Source of the DNA: Spelaeicoccus albus | Lineage (GTDB): Bacteria > Actinomycetota > Actinomycetes > Actinomycetales > Brevibacteriaceae | Length of the DNA stretch: 64,000 nt | Reading direction: 5' to 3' | Assembly (NCBI RefSeq): GCF_013409065.1 | Contig: NZ_JACBZP010000001.1 | Location: 1,736,001-1,800,000 of the forward strand | Shown here: positions 27,047-35,707 of the stretch, piece after piece | Layout: each line of letters begins with the position of its first letter | How positions within the stretch are numbered: position 1 is the stretch's first letter | Program-made: the position numbers and the translations under genes | The notes under the pieces: model-generated | What the model was told of the DNA's origin: nothing | The model's database searches: none | The model's input: the letters and a program-made list of their open reading frames with translations, nothing else

Positions 27047-28456
27047 ATGGCAGTAGGCGTCTTCGACCTGTTCTCCATCGGGATCGGACCGTCGAGTTCA
27101 CACACGGTCGGTCCCATGCGCGCGGCCGCGACATTTGCCGATGAGGTCACGAGCCTCGGCGTCGTCGGCGACGCGGCATCGATCCGCATCGACCTGTACG
27201 GCTCATTGGCGGCGACCGGTCGCGGCCACGGTACGTTGACCGCGGTGTTGCTGGGCCTGGAGGGGCGGCACCCGGAGACGATCCTCCCGGACCAGGTCGA
27301 GTCGCGGCTGGCTGCAATCCGCGACACCGGAAAGATCGAATTCGCCGGTTCCCGCACGATCGCAGCCGGCGAAGACGCCATTGAGCTGCACCCGCGCACT
27401 GTGCTCGAACGGCACACCAACGGGGTCACCTTCACCGTGGCGGACGCCGCGGGTACCGAGCTGCATGCGGCAACCTACTTCTCGGTCGGCGGCGGCTTCG
27501 TCGAACGCGACGGCGAATTCACTTCCGCGCCGGGGCCGCAGGAAAGCGTCGGCGTCGGGTCGCTGCCCGAACCTCCGTACCCGTTCCGCACGGCGTCCGA
27601 ACTGCTCGGCCACTGCGCCGACACGGGCCTGCCGATCTCGCAGATCATGTTGGCGAACGAGTTGGCCGCCCGGTCCGAGGACGACGTCCGGGCGGGTTTG
27701 ATCGAGATCTGGCACGTGATGGAGGAATGCATGAACATCTCCGTCACGCGCACCGGCGATCTGCCCGGCGGCCTGACGGTGCGGCGGCGGGCCAAGGGCT
27801 GGTACGACAAGCTGAAAGCCGAAGACCCCGACCGCGATCCGAGCCTTTACCTGGACTGGGTCAACCTTGCCGCGCTGGCCGTCAACGAAGAGAACGCCTC
27901 GGGCGGCAGGGTCGTCACGGCCCCGACGAACGGCGCGGCAGGTATCGTGCCGGCAGTGCTGTTCTACGCCACCCGGTACGTGCGCGGCCTGCGCGGCAGC
28001 GATATGGACACCCGGATGGACGGCGTCGTCCGGTTTCTGCTGACGGCGGGTGCCATCGGCGTGCTCTACCGCGAGCAGGCGTCCATTTCGGGAGCCGAAG
28101 TCGGCTGCCAGGGCGAGGTCGGATCGGCGTCCAGCATGGCCGCCGCCGGACTTGCCGAACTGCTGGGCGGCAACCCGGCGCAAGTCGAGAACGCGGCCGA
28201 GATCGCCATGGAGCACAACCTCGGACTGACGTGCGACCCCATTGGGGGACTCGTGCAGATCCCGTGCATCGAACGCAATGCGATAGGCGCCGGCAAGGCG
28301 ATCAACGCGGCGACAATGGCGCTGCGGGGCGACGGCGTGCACCGCGTGTCGCTTGATCAGGTGATCGAGACGATGCGGCAGACCGGCGCCGATATGTCGT
28401 CGAAATACAAGGAAACCGCGATGGGCGGCCTCGCCGTCAACGTGGTGGAGTGTTAG
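27047..28456 (+). CDS. sdaA: L-serine ammonia-lyase, iron-sulfur dependent, single chain
   Basis: A 469-residue [4Fe-4S] serine dehydratase converting serine to pyruvate and ammonia. The beta domain starts [20 protein letters not shown]; the alpha domain carries [15 protein letters not shown] and the three cluster cysteines Cys354 ([12 protein letters not shown]), Cys396 (TCDPIGG) and Cys407 ([11 protein letters not shown]). The ATG at 27047 begins this conserved block and lies 2 bases after the glyA stop. As last gene of the riboswitch operon it completes a route glycine to serine to pyruvate. Its 3 prime end overlaps a convergent peptidase gene by 20 bases. Confidence 0.95.
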   Translation: MAVGVFDLFSIGIGPSSSHTVGPMRAAATFADEVTSLGVVGDAASIRIDLYGSLAATGRGHGTLTAVLLGLEGRHPETILPDQVESRLAAIRDTGKIEFAGSRTIAAGEDAIELHPRTVLERHTNGVTFTVADAAGTELHAATYFSVGGGFVERDGEFTSAPGPQESVGVGSLPEPPYPFRTASELLGHCADTGLPISQIMLANELAARSEDDVRAGLIEIWHVMEECMNISVTRTGDLPGGLTVRRRAKGWYDKLKAEDPDRDPSLYLDWVNLAALAVNEENASGGRVVTAPTNGAAGIVPAVLFYATRYVRGLRGSDMDTRMDGVVRFLLTAGAIGVLYREQASISGAEVGCQGEVGSASSMAAAGLAELLGGNPAQVENAAEIAMEHNLGLTCDPIGGLVQIPCIERNAIGAGKAINAATMALRGDGVHRVSLDQVIETMRQTGADMSSKYKETAMGGLAVNVVEC

Positions 28457-29777
28457 CCGACCTCAAGAACTCGGCCGCGGCAAGCCCGAGGAAGTAGGGA
28501 TCCGTGACGGCCGTGAGTTCGCGCGCCGAATGCATGGACAATAGCGGCACCCCGACATCGATGGTGCGGATGCCGATGCGGGTGGCCGTCAACGGTCCGA
28601 TGGTCGACCCGCACGGAACCTGGTTGTTCGACACGAACTCTTGAGTCGGAACGCCGGCTGCCGCACACACCCGCTGCCAGATGGCGGCGCCGGGCCCATC
28701 GGTGGCGTAACGCTGATTGGCGTTGATCTTCAGCAGGGGGCCGCCGCCGGCTATCGGCAGGTTTGCCGGATCATGATGCCCCGGGTAGTTCGGGTGCACC
28801 GAATGCCCGGCGTCTGCCGATACGCAGACCGACGACGCCAGCGCTTGCCGGTACTGCGCGTCGGTGGCGCCGAGCCCGCCGGAGATGCGGCTCAGGACGT
28901 CGTCGAGGAACGGCCCGCACGCGCCCGACCGGGACGAGCTTCCGACTTCCTCGTGATCGAATGCGGCGAGCACGGCGATCCGGTCGGCGCTCTCGACGTC
29001 CAGCGCTTCCAGGGCCCGCACGCCGGCATGCACCGATGAAAGATTGTCCAACCGGCTGGAGGCCAGGAATTCGTTCTCGCCGCCGAACAGCCTGGGAGCC
29101 TGCGTATCCGCGAGAACCACGTCGTAGCCGGCCACATCGCTCGGGTCGACGTCGGCGTGCTCGGCAAGCACCCCGACCAGGTCGGCCTCGGACGGATCGC
29201 CGAGCCCCCACACCGGGTTCATATGCTGTTGTTTGTCGAGTTTCAGACCATCGTTCGCGCCGCGATCCAAATGGATCGCCAGCTGCGGGAAACGCAGCAG
29301 CGGCCCGGTGCGGGTCAAATGCCGTACGCCGGCGCGCGTGACGATGCTGCCGGCCAACGCCAGCTCGCGATCCAGCCATGAATTGAGCAGCGGGCCGCCG
29401 TAGACCTCGACGCCTGCTTGCAGCCACCCGTATTTGCCGGTGGTCGGTCGCGGTTTGAGCTTGAACGTGGGGGAATCGGTGTGCGAGCCCAGCACGCGGA
29501 ACCCGGTCCGCGCGCTCGCGGCGTCCGGCACTGCCCAGGCGATGATCGCGCCGTCCCGCACACAATAAAAGCGCCCGGATCGCGGCCACTCGTCCGTCTC
29601 GGACACCCGTACGAACCCGGCAGCCGAAAGCCGCCGGGCCGCTTCGGCCGCGGCATGGAACGACGAAGGCGACGATGAAACGAAGTCGCCCAAGTCGATG
29701 GCGTGGGCGTGAGCAGGGGAGTCGTTGGGGCTGAAAGTCGGCATGGCATCGGTATTGGGCGCATCGGTATTAGGCAT
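28437..29777 (-). CDS. M18 family aminopeptidase
   Basis: A 446-residue binuclear zinc aminopeptidase of the aspartyl aminopeptidase family. Metal and catalytic segments are visible: [42 protein letters not shown], and [17 protein letters not shown]. These cytosolic dodecamers remove N-terminal acidic residues from peptides. The N-terminus has a small perfect repeat ([10 protein letters not shown]) from a 15-base tandem duplication near 29746-29777; an internal ATG eleven codons later could also be the start. The ribosome site is weak. The last 20 bases overlap the convergent sdaA gene, so both transcripts would need to terminate inside the neighbour or be balanced. Confidence 0.9.
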   Translation of the reverse strand: MPNTDAPNTDAMPTFSPNDSPAHAHAIDLGDFVSSSPSSFHAAAEAARRLSAAGFVRVSETDEWPRSGRFYCVRDGAIIAWAVPDAASARTGFRVLGSHTDSPTFKLKPRPTTGKYGWLQAGVEVYGGPLLNSWLDRELALAGSIVTRAGVRHLTRTGPLLRFPQLAIHLDRGANDGLKLDKQQHMNPVWGLGDPSEADLVGVLAEHADVDPSDVAGYDVVLADTQAPRLFGGENEFLASSRLDNLSSVHAGVRALEALDVESADRIAVLAAFDHEEVGSSSRSGACGPFLDDVLSRISGGLGATDAQYRQALASSVCVSADAGHSVHPNYPGHHDPANLPIAGGGPLLKINANQRYATDGPGAAIWQRVCAAAGVPTQEFVSNNQVPCGSTIGPLTATRIGIRTIDVGVPLLSMHSARELTAVTDPYFLGLAAAEFLRSANTPPR

Positions 29778-29857
29778 ACGACCATTCTGCCCGGGGCACC
29801 TCGGACCGCGACAGAGGGAAGGCGCGGACAACCCGGAAAACGCGTAATCTTGACACC

Positions 29858-30376
29858 GTGGAAGCGCAGAACCACGCTGCCGCACCGTTGCGGTCCGATA
29901 CTGCCCGGCAGAGCACTGCCCGCCAGGTCGTCGTGGCGTGCCTGATCGTCGCGGCAGCGGTCGGTGCCATCACGTTCGTCCGCGCTGCCACCACCGTTCG
30001 GGTGCGCCTGGACAATGTGCAGACCAGGCATGTCGTCAACTATCACTCGGGTGTGGGCACCTGCAGGCCGTCAACGGCGGACGGCGGCTGCCCGGGGGTG
30101 TTCGTGCGCTTGCTGCCGCAGATCGAGACGCCGGACGACGTGCCCGAAGACGTGGTTGCCGCAAAACTCGGCATCGAGCTGCCCGGACAGGTCGACGTCT
30201 CCGCGGTGTGCGGCTCGTCCGGGAACGGCATCACGGAGATCTTGTACCCCACCGGCACCAGATACACGTACCGGGTGCGTACGTCGCCGCCGTTCTTCCG
30301 TCAGGCCGTCACCAGCCGGGTCATGACGTCGTTCGTGCCCGATGGCCGGGTGGAATGCCTCCCTGCGGCCGGCTGA
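29858..30376 (+). CDS. Hypothetical membrane-anchored protein
   Basis: A 172-residue protein that I do not recognise. Residues about 20-44 form a single membrane segment (VVVACLIVAAAVGAITFV) after a short polar leader, so the rest, with four cysteines (GTCRPS, GGCPG, AVCGSS, VECLP), should lie outside the membrane and may form disulfides. The GTG at 29858 lacks a ribosome site, but TAATCT ends 7 bases before it, which would fit a -10 box and a leaderless transcript. It is followed by a 95-base gap and the FMN riboswitch; no functional tie to the riboflavin transporter is evident. Confidence 0.65.
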   Translation: MEAQNHAAAPLRSDTARQSTARQVVVACLIVAAAVGAITFVRAATTVRVRLDNVQTRHVVNYHSGVGTCRPSTADGGCPGVFVRLLPQIETPDDVPEDVVAAKLGIELPGQVDVSAVCGSSGNGITEILYPTGTRYTYRVRTSPPFFRQAVTSRVMTSFVPDGRVECLPAAG

Positions 30377-30471
30377 CGCCCTGCCCGTCCTCCCGTCACT
30401 CGGCGCTGGGCGGGCACCATTCGCCGCCACTCGGCGCGGAGCGGTGGCACGGGTGGGGGTAGAATAGGGAC

Positions 30472-30598
30472 GCAAATACGTGCTCCGGGGTCGGTGAGAA
30501 TCCGAACCGGCGGTGATAGTCCGCGACCCGCCCCATGGCGGTTGACTCGGTGGAATTCCGGGACCGACGGTAATAGTCCGGATGGGAGGAAGCACGGC
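30472..30598 (+). promoter_or_regulatory. FMN riboswitch (RFN element)
   Basis: All conserved RFN blocks occur in order: GGGGTCGGTGAGAATCC, ACCGGCGGTGATAGTCCGCG, CGGTGGAATTCCGGGACCG and ACGGTAATAGTCCGGATGGG, closed by the CGTGCT/AGCACG stem. FMN binding normally shuts off riboflavin synthesis or uptake genes. There is no terminator after it; instead CCCC at 30646-30649 can pair with GGGG at 30662-30665 of the next gene's ribosome site, so control is probably at translation. A possible ATG inside the aptamer (30582) is not a start. Confidence 0.96.
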
Positions 30599-30674
30599 GA
30601 GTACGGCTCGTCCATTGACGCGCCGCCTCGCATTGGCTGCCGTCGCCCCGGAAATTGTGAAGGGGAAGGACGAG

Positions 30675-31475
30675 GTGGCCACCATTCGAGCCTCGGGCAA
30701 GACCACCCGGACGACCCGGGCAGCCAGGGTCCTGGCACCGGTCGTCCTGGGAATCGTCGTGCTTGCGGTCTGGCAAGCAGTGACCGGCAGCGGCGTCGTC
30801 TCGGCTTATTTCCTCCCGTCGCCGGTGGCCATCGCGGGGGAATTCGTCGGGCAAGTGGCGCACAGCTCGCTCTTGACGTTCACCGGCCGCACACTGGTCG
30901 AAAGCTTGGCCGGCAGCGCACTGGGAATAATCGTCGCCTTGCCGCTGGGATATCTCGTGGCGCGCAAGCCGTTGTTCTCCGCAGCCGTCGAACCGTATTT
31001 CGCCGCTTCCCAGGCGATCCCGGCGGTCGCGCTGGCGCCGTTGCTCGTGTTGTGGCTCGGATACGGCCTCTTCCCGATTGCGATCTTGTGTGCGCTGCTC
31101 GTCTTCTTCCCGATCTATGTCACGACCGTGCTCGGTCTGCAAACACTTGACCGGGAAGTGCTCGACGCCGCCCGTATGGACGGCGTGAGCGCCGCCTCGA
31201 TGTTGTGGTACATCGAGTTCCCGCTGGCCATGCCCAGTGTGCTTGCCGGCGTCCGTAACGGCCTGACGTTGTCGGTCACGGGCGCGGTCGTCGGCGAATT
31301 CGTGATGGGCGGCGATGGGCTCGGCTTACTGCTCAACGCACAGCGGGACAGCGTCGACACGGTGGGCTTGTTCGCCACGCTCGTGATGCTCTCGGCGCTG
31401 GCGATAGCGATGTATCTGCTCGTGCGACTGTTCGAACGGCGTGTGCGGGCACTTGTGGGACTGACCGAGGAATAG
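30675..31475 (+). CDS. ABC transporter permease, RibX-like (riboflavin uptake)
   Basis: A 266-residue permease of the SsuC/ThiX type with about six membrane helices and the binding-protein-dependent EAA loop (LDAARMDGVSAASMLWYIEFPLAMPS). The GTG at 30675 is preferred because AAGGGGAAGG is just upstream and earlier in-frame starts fall inside the FMN riboswitch. Position directly behind an FMN riboswitch and in front of an NMT1-like binding lipoprotein is the arrangement described for RibXY riboflavin importers. No ATPase gene accompanies it, so a shared ATP-binding subunit elsewhere is needed. Confidence 0.85.
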   Translation: MATIRASGKTTRTTRAARVLAPVVLGIVVLAVWQAVTGSGVVSAYFLPSPVAIAGEFVGQVAHSSLLTFTGRTLVESLAGSALGIIVALPLGYLVARKPLFSAAVEPYFAASQAIPAVALAPLLVLWLGYGLFPIAILCALLVFFPIYVTTVLGLQTLDREVLDAARMDGVSAASMLWYIEFPLAMPSVLAGVRNGLTLSVTGAVVGEFVMGGDGLGLLLNAQRDSVDTVGLFATLVMLSALAIAMYLLVRLFERRVRALVGLTEE

Positions 31476-31481
31476 GACGAG

Positions 31482-32504
31482 ATGAACACGATATCCAGGC
31501 GCCTGATGCTGCTGGCCGCTGCGACAGGGCCGTTCACATTAGCCGCATGCTCGAATTCTCCGGCAGGACGGAAGGAGAACTCGCCGACCGGCGGCACAAC
31601 GGGCGGGCACTCCTCCGTCACGGTCGGGCTGACCTACACGCCCAACATCCAATTCGCGCCGTTCTACGCAGCCAAATCTCTCGGCTACTATTCCGACGCG
31701 GGCCTCGACGTGACGCTACGCCACCATGGTGCCTCGGAAAGCGAATTCGGGGCATTGAGTTCGGGCGCCGAGGACTTCATCAACGCGGGCGGCGACGAAA
31801 TCATGCAAGCCCGAGCCGCCGGCACCCCGGTGGTGGACATCGCCACTCTGTACGCCAAATATCCCGTCGCCCTGATCGTGCCGGCCGATTCGCCCATCAA
31901 GAAGGCCGCCGATATGAAAGGACGCACGATTGGCACGCCCGGCCCGTATGGGGAGACGTATTTTGCGCTGCTGGCGATGCTGCGTCAGGCCGGGTTGTCA
32001 AAAAAAGACGTCACCGTCAAATACATCGGATTCACGCAGCAAGCTGCGCTGGCCGGGCACAAGGTCGACGGCGTGATGGGATTTGTCAACAATGACGCCG
32101 TCCAATTCAAACTGGCCGGAATCCGGACGCGTTCGATAGGTCCGGACGGCTCGGGGCAGTTGCCACTGGTCGGACTCGGCATCGGCGCCATGGAAAAAAC
32201 GTTGAAGCAGCGGCCGCGGCAAGCACGCCGGTTCGTCCTGGCGACGCTGAAGGGTGTCGACTTCATGACGCGTCATCCGACCAAAACCGTGGACTTGAGC
32301 GCCAAGTTCGTCCCGACCATGACGGACGAGAAGGCGAAGTCCGACGCGCTGGCCACACTGAGAGCGACGATCCCGCTAGTGCGCGGCACCACCGGGCACA
32401 ACGATCCGTCGGAGTGGCGTGACATGGCCGCGTTCATGCACAAAGCCGGTCTCGTCAAGCATCCCGTGAAAGCGTCGGACGCGTATTCGAACGACTTCGT
32501 TTAA
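31482..32504 (+). CDS. NMT1/THI5-like substrate-binding lipoprotein, RibY-like
   Basis: A 340-residue periplasmic-type binding protein anchored by lipid. The signal peptide MNTISRRLMLLAAATGPF ends in the lipobox LAAC with Cys23. The mature part begins after a Gly/Ser/Thr-rich spacer with VGLTYTPNIQFAPFYAAKSLGYY and DVTLRHHGAS, characteristic of the NMT1/THI5-like fold that binds pyrimidine or flavin-like rings. It begins 6 bases after the permease. The upstream FMN riboswitch indicates riboflavin or a precursor as ligand rather than a thiamine pyrimidine. Its 3 prime end overlaps a convergent TetR gene by 4 bases. Confidence 0.87.
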   Translation: MNTISRRLMLLAAATGPFTLAACSNSPAGRKENSPTGGTTGGHSSVTVGLTYTPNIQFAPFYAAKSLGYYSDAGLDVTLRHHGASESEFGALSSGAEDFINAGGDEIMQARAAGTPVVDIATLYAKYPVALIVPADSPIKKAADMKGRTIGTPGPYGETYFALLAMLRQAGLSKKDVTVKYIGFTQQAALAGHKVDGVMGFVNNDAVQFKLAGIRTRSIGPDGSGQLPLVGLGIGAMEKTLKQRPRQARRFVLATLKGVDFMTRHPTKTVDLSAKFVPTMTDEKAKSDALATLRATIPLVRGTTGHNDPSEWRDMAAFMHKAGLVKHPVKASDAYSNDFV

Positions 32505-33118
32505 GCGAACGCGAGGGGAGTGCCGAGTCCGGCAGCGAGCATGCGGGCGACATCACGCAGACGCGCCGAACTCTGCCTGGGAAGACCGTCCAGATCGGCC
32601 AGCCGGTCTGCGCTGGCGAAGGCGTATACGGCGGCGGCCCACGCGGATGCGCACGCTGCAATGGCCTTGCGGTTCGCTTTGCCGCCCAGGCATGCGGTCA
32701 GGACGGCGGCGATATCGTGCTCCACGTTGGCTTGAACTTTGCGCAATCGGCTACGCACGTGCGGGTGGGTCTCGGCCTCGCGCCACAGAATGACGCGCAA
32801 CACCCCGGAGTCGTGATCGCTGAGGTTGAGACGCGTGTACGTGGCAAGCAGGCTGGCGGCCGGATCTCCCGGGACCGCGAGTTCATTGGCGTCAAGGCGT
32901 TCTGCCGGAAGTCTCTCGGTGATGAGAGCCGTGAGGATCTCCGGCTTGCTGGGGAAATAGTAGAAAAGCAGGCCCTTGGGCACATCGGCTGATTTGGCGA
33001 TGGCCGACGTCGACGTGGCGTCGAAGCCGCCTCGAGCAATCAAATCCTCGGCGGCGTCCAAAATCAATTCGCGAGCCTCGCCGTCGGCCTTTGCCGATCG
33101 GCGATGCGAATGTCTCAT
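32501..33118 (-). CDS. TetR-family transcriptional regulator
   Basis: A 205-residue regulator with a clear N-terminal TetR HTH: ILDAAEDLIARGGFDATST, IAKSADVPKGLLFYYFPSK. The C-terminal domain is all helical with many alanines and no recognisable ligand signature. AGGAGG lies 6 bases before the ATG. The gene points towards, and overlaps by 4 bases, the RibY-like gene, and is upstream of nothing divergent; its target could be the SPW-repeat gene behind it on the same strand start side or a distant locus. No palindrome near its own promoter stands out. Confidence 0.85.
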   Translation of the reverse strand: MRHSHRRSAKADGEARELILDAAEDLIARGGFDATSTSAIAKSADVPKGLLFYYFPSKPEILTALITERLPAERLDANELAVPGDPAASLLATYTRLNLSDHDSGVLRVILWREAETHPHVRSRLRKVQANVEHDIAAVLTACLGGKANRKAIAACASAWAAAVYAFASADRLADLDGLPRQSSARLRDVARMLAAGLGTPLAFA

Positions 33119-33177
33119 GTCGGCCTCCTAGCGGGGCGCCGAACGACGCCCCGCCTCCATGATGCGTCCGATCACCG

Positions 33178-33540
33178 TCAGGCCGAAACCGGACGGTGAT
33201 GGCTTCCGTGCAATTTCATCGCGCTCGGTACCGCCCAAGCACCCACAATGATCGTAATCGCTCCGACGACCCATGCGGTGGTGGCGACGCCCGTCATCCC
33301 GGAGAATCCCATCACCCACGGCGAGATGAACATCAAGATGCCGAAGGCCACTTCGACCCATTCGGTAGTACGAACTCCCGGCTGCGACAGATTCGACAGC
33401 GCCGCGAGTATGGTCAGGACGCCCAGCACTATCAGTACGGTTGTCGCTGTTGTGTCAGTAGCCGTCCAGATCGGCGATAGCGCCGCATAGAGCCCGACGA
33501 CTACGGCTACCCAGTCTTGCCAGCGTGCCCATTTCTTCAT
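33178..33540 (-). CDS. SPW-repeat integral membrane protein
   Basis: A 120-residue protein with four hydrophobic helices arranged as two repeats, each holding an SPW-type motif (LSPIWT near residue 25 and FISPWVMGFSG near 75). The family is common in Actinobacteria and soil proteobacteria and has no known function. The ATG at 33538-33540 is chosen for AGGAGG 9 bases upstream; a TTG 13 codons earlier lacks one. The first helix starts right after MKKWARWQDW, which is the usual family start. Confidence 0.85.
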   Translation of the reverse strand: MKKWARWQDWVAVVVGLYAALSPIWTATDTTATTVLIVLGVLTILAALSNLSQPGVRTTEWVEVAFGILMFISPWVMGFSGMTGVATTAWVVGAITIIVGAWAVPSAMKLHGSHHRPVSA

Positions 33541-33763
33541 CTTTCCCAACCTCCTCGTGAAGGTTCCTTTTGCTGACAAGTCCCGGTTTACTCTTGATTG
33601 ACCGCCCGGTCAATAGTTGAGATGAAAGTGCAATGAATTCCCGCGTCGTCGCCGGGCTCTTCTCGTTTCGCGCCCCGCCGCGTTCCTGTTCCCGTCCCGC
33701 TCCCGTCCCTGTTTCCGTCCCGCTTCCGTCCCACCACTCGGCGCGGGGGCAACAGGGAATGGG
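33541..33763. repeat. Intergenic region with two 23-base G-rich repeats
   Basis: Between the SPW gene and the SRPBCC gene, both on the minus strand. Two copies of a 23-base unit, 33687-33709 and 33710-33732, differ at two positions; on the minus strand they read as four runs of the type GGGACGG(G/A)A. This strand is rich in GGG runs and could fold into a G-quadruplex. The unit sits just after the SRPBCC stop codon. No gene with a ribosome site is visible here. Confidence 0.6.
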
Positions 33764-34765
33764 CTAGTGCGGCTCGGGGATTTGTGCCAGATACCGAGGA
33801 TGAAGCTCTTCGTACCGGGTTTGCCACCCGGAGGGCTCCCGACCCGCGAGCACGACATCCAGGTGGTCGAGAAATGTGTGCCACCCGGCACCGTACTGCG
33901 ACAAATCCGCCCGGCGCAGTCGCGTGTGGCTGAGCGTCACGAGCGTGCCGTCGTCCATGGCAGTCAGTGTCGCTTCGAGTCTCGTCGTGCCTTCGCCCGG
34001 GAATTCCCATGTGACTTCGAGTCGCGAGGGTTTTTCGCAGGCGACAACCCGCCCGGCCGCCTCGTCGCCGTCGCCGAAATCGAGCCGGTAGCGTCCGCCC
34101 GTCCGGAGGTCGCCGGTCACGGTACCGAGCCACCGGGCGAGCCGGTTCGACTCGGTCAGGGCCGACCAGACGTCCTCGGGCGGGGCTTCGTATGTGCGCT
34201 CGAATCGGACCGATCCGTGCTGCCCGCCGCTCGGGTCGTCATCCAGACCGGCGTCAAGGACGCCGAGTGCGTTCAGCTGATCGTCGTACACGCAGTAAGC
34301 GGCCGAATACGCGTCGAGGAACGACACTGCCGAACCGGTGTCGAGCATCTCGCCCAGCCTGTCGAAGAACACGTGCCAGCCGGCCGAGTAGCCGGCTGGA
34401 GCGTCGGCCATGGCGATTCCCCGGTTTTCCAGCGTGAGCCGTGTCTTGCCGGGGCCGGCATCTTCCAGCAGCGCTTCGAGTTCGGTCTCCTGGCCGCCGA
34501 CGAACTGCCATGACGCGAGCAGGCGCGATTCCGGCTCGCAAATGAGAATCCGCCCGGTCGATGTGCCTACCTCGGTGCCGAGCTCGGCGCGATACGTACC
34601 GCCGACGCGAAGATCGCCGGAGAGGTCGCCGAGCCATCCGGCCAATCGGCGCGGGTCCGTCAACGCCGACCAGAGCTCGGCGGCCGAATAGTTGTAAATG
34701 CGTTCAATACGGACGTCGGCGCTCGTGGTCTTGCGGGTGACGACGCCGTAAAGGGTGTTGGTCAT
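33764..34765 (-). CDS. Two-domain SRPBCC (AHSA1/START-like) protein
   Basis: A 333-residue protein made of two homologous SRPBCC halves. Half one, about 15-150, begins VRIERIYNYSAAELWSALTD and has RLAGWLGDLSGDLRVGGTY; half two, about 185-325, begins VRFERTYEAPPEDVWSALTE and has RLARWLGTVTGDLRTGGRY. Each half ends with an AGWHxF helix (SAGWHVFFDRL, GAGWHTFLDHL). Such domains form hydrophobic cavities for small ligands or bind Hsp90; none is identified here. The ATG overlaps the stop of the ArsR gene by ATGA, so both are translated together, a common ArsR-SRPBCC pairing in Actinobacteria. Confidence 0.88.
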   Translation of the reverse strand: MTNTLYGVVTRKTTSADVRIERIYNYSAAELWSALTDPRRLAGWLGDLSGDLRVGGTYRAELGTEVGTSTGRILICEPESRLLASWQFVGGQETELEALLEDAGPGKTRLTLENRGIAMADAPAGYSAGWHVFFDRLGEMLDTGSAVSFLDAYSAAYCVYDDQLNALGVLDAGLDDDPSGGQHGSVRFERTYEAPPEDVWSALTESNRLARWLGTVTGDLRTGGRYRLDFGDGDEAAGRVVACEKPSRLEVTWEFPGEGTTRLEATLTAMDDGTLVTLSHTRLRRADLSQYGAGWHTFLDHLDVVLAGREPSGWQTRYEELHPRYLAQIPEPH

Positions 34766-35154
34766 GATCGAATCTCCGGGAGAGCGGGAGTGGAACCCGG
34801 GGTGGATTCCGGGTTGTGATGGTCGCGCGCTGCCGAGTTTCTGCGGCCGCGGCGAAGCTCGGTGTCCAGGGCATCGAGACGTTGATTCCAAAACGCGCGG
34901 ACGTCGCTCAGCCAATCGGCGATCTCGTCGAGCGGCTCGCGCTGCAGCGAATACTGCCGTTGCTGGCCGTTGACCGCGCTGGCGACAACTCCGCTTTCGC
35001 GCAAGATGCGAAGATGCCGGGACGTTGCCGGCTGGCTGATGCCGTATTCGTCGCCGACGGCGCGGGCCAGATCGCCGGCGGTTCGTTCACCGTCGGTCAG
35101 CAGTTCGACGATACGCCGGCGAACCGGGTCTCCAATGGCTTCGAGCGCGTCCAT
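34762..35154 (-). CDS. ArsR-family winged-helix regulator
   Basis: A 130-residue regulator: LEAIGDPVRRRIVELLTDGE, then GISQPATSRHLRILRESGVV (recognition helix) and a wing ending RQYSLQREPLDEI. No cysteine metal-binding motif is present, so it is not a classical metal sensor. No ribosome site precedes the ATG; an AT-rich stretch (TATATAACTCAATGTGTAAATAAT on its strand) ends only a few bases before it, so the mRNA may be leaderless. It is coupled to the SRPBCC gene, which may be its target or helper. Confidence 0.88.
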   Translation of the reverse strand: MDALEAIGDPVRRRIVELLTDGERTAGDLARAVGDEYGISQPATSRHLRILRESGVVASAVNGQQRQYSLQREPLDEIADWLSDVRAFWNQRLDALDTELRRGRRNSAARDHHNPESTPGSTPALPEIRS

Positions 35155-35155
35155 G

Positions 35156-35177
35156 ACTCATTATTTACACATTGAGT
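35156..35177. promoter_or_regulatory. Imperfect dyad at the ArsR promoter
   Basis: ACTCATT and ATTGAGT separated by 8 bases, in the AT-rich 58-base gap between the ArsR start and the GNAT gene stop. It overlaps the probable -10 region and begins just before the ArsR ATG, which would suit autoregulation by ArsR. One mismatch between half-sites. Confidence 0.4.
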
Positions 35178-35212
35178 TATATAAAACAAGAGTTATTTAA
35201 AGAATCTTTTGT

Positions 35213-35707
35213 TTACAGCGAGAGTTCCCGTTCGTGTTCGGCAAGGTTTCGGGGCGGGGGAAACATGCCGGTGCGGCCGGTCGGCGTGAAGCCGCACTTG
35301 TCGTAAAAGGCGTTTGCCCGTGCGTTGCCGTCGAGGACCCACAACGTGACCCGCCGGGCGCCCGCTCCACGGGCGAAGTCGACAGCCGCAGTCACAAGCT
35401 CGCGGGCGGCCGCGGATCCCCTTGCCTCGGCCGCCACCCACATGCTCGACAGGTCGTAGTCGAGTGGGTCCGCAGAGACGTTCCAGGACGGCGGGCCGAT
35501 GCTGACCAGCCCCACGTCCGCGCCACCGCCGGACGTCGCCACGAAAGTTGCACGCCCCTCATTGGCCAGGCGCGACGTCCACTGCTCCGGCGAGAATGCT
35601 TCTTCTTCGGCGGCGGTGCGCCAAAACGGGTCCGGGTCGCTGGTGAGCGCGCGCAGCCGGATCGCCTTGTACCGGCCGACGTGTGCGACGGTGAGCCGTT
35701 CGATCAT
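35213..35707 (-). CDS. GNAT-family N-acetyltransferase
   Basis: A 164-residue acetyltransferase. DYDLSSMWVAAEARGSAAAREL carries the acetyl-CoA pyrophosphate loop (R-G-S-A-A), and RVTLWVLDGNARANAFYDKCGF is the typical fourth motif. The N-terminus IERLTVAHVGRYKAIRLRAL resembles acetyltransferases acting on small amines or antibiotics, with no specific hint. The ATG at 35707 overlaps the stop of the AhpD-like gene (ATGA) and has GGAGAAG just before it, so the two genes are co-translated. Confidence 0.87.
   Translation of the reverse strand: MIERLTVAHVGRYKAIRLRALTSDPDPFWRTAAEEEAFSPEQWTSRLANEGRATFVATSGGGADVGLVSIGPPSWNVSADPLDYDLSSMWVAAEARGSAAARELVTAAVDFARGAGARRVTLWVLDGNARANAFYDKCGFTPTGRTGMFPPPRNLAEHERELSL

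Noticed and set aside
30582-30674. Permease start at the ATG within the FMN riboswitch
   Set aside because: That ATG is part of the conserved GGATGGGAGGAAGC block of the aptamer; the GTG at 30675 has AAGGGGAAGG upstream.
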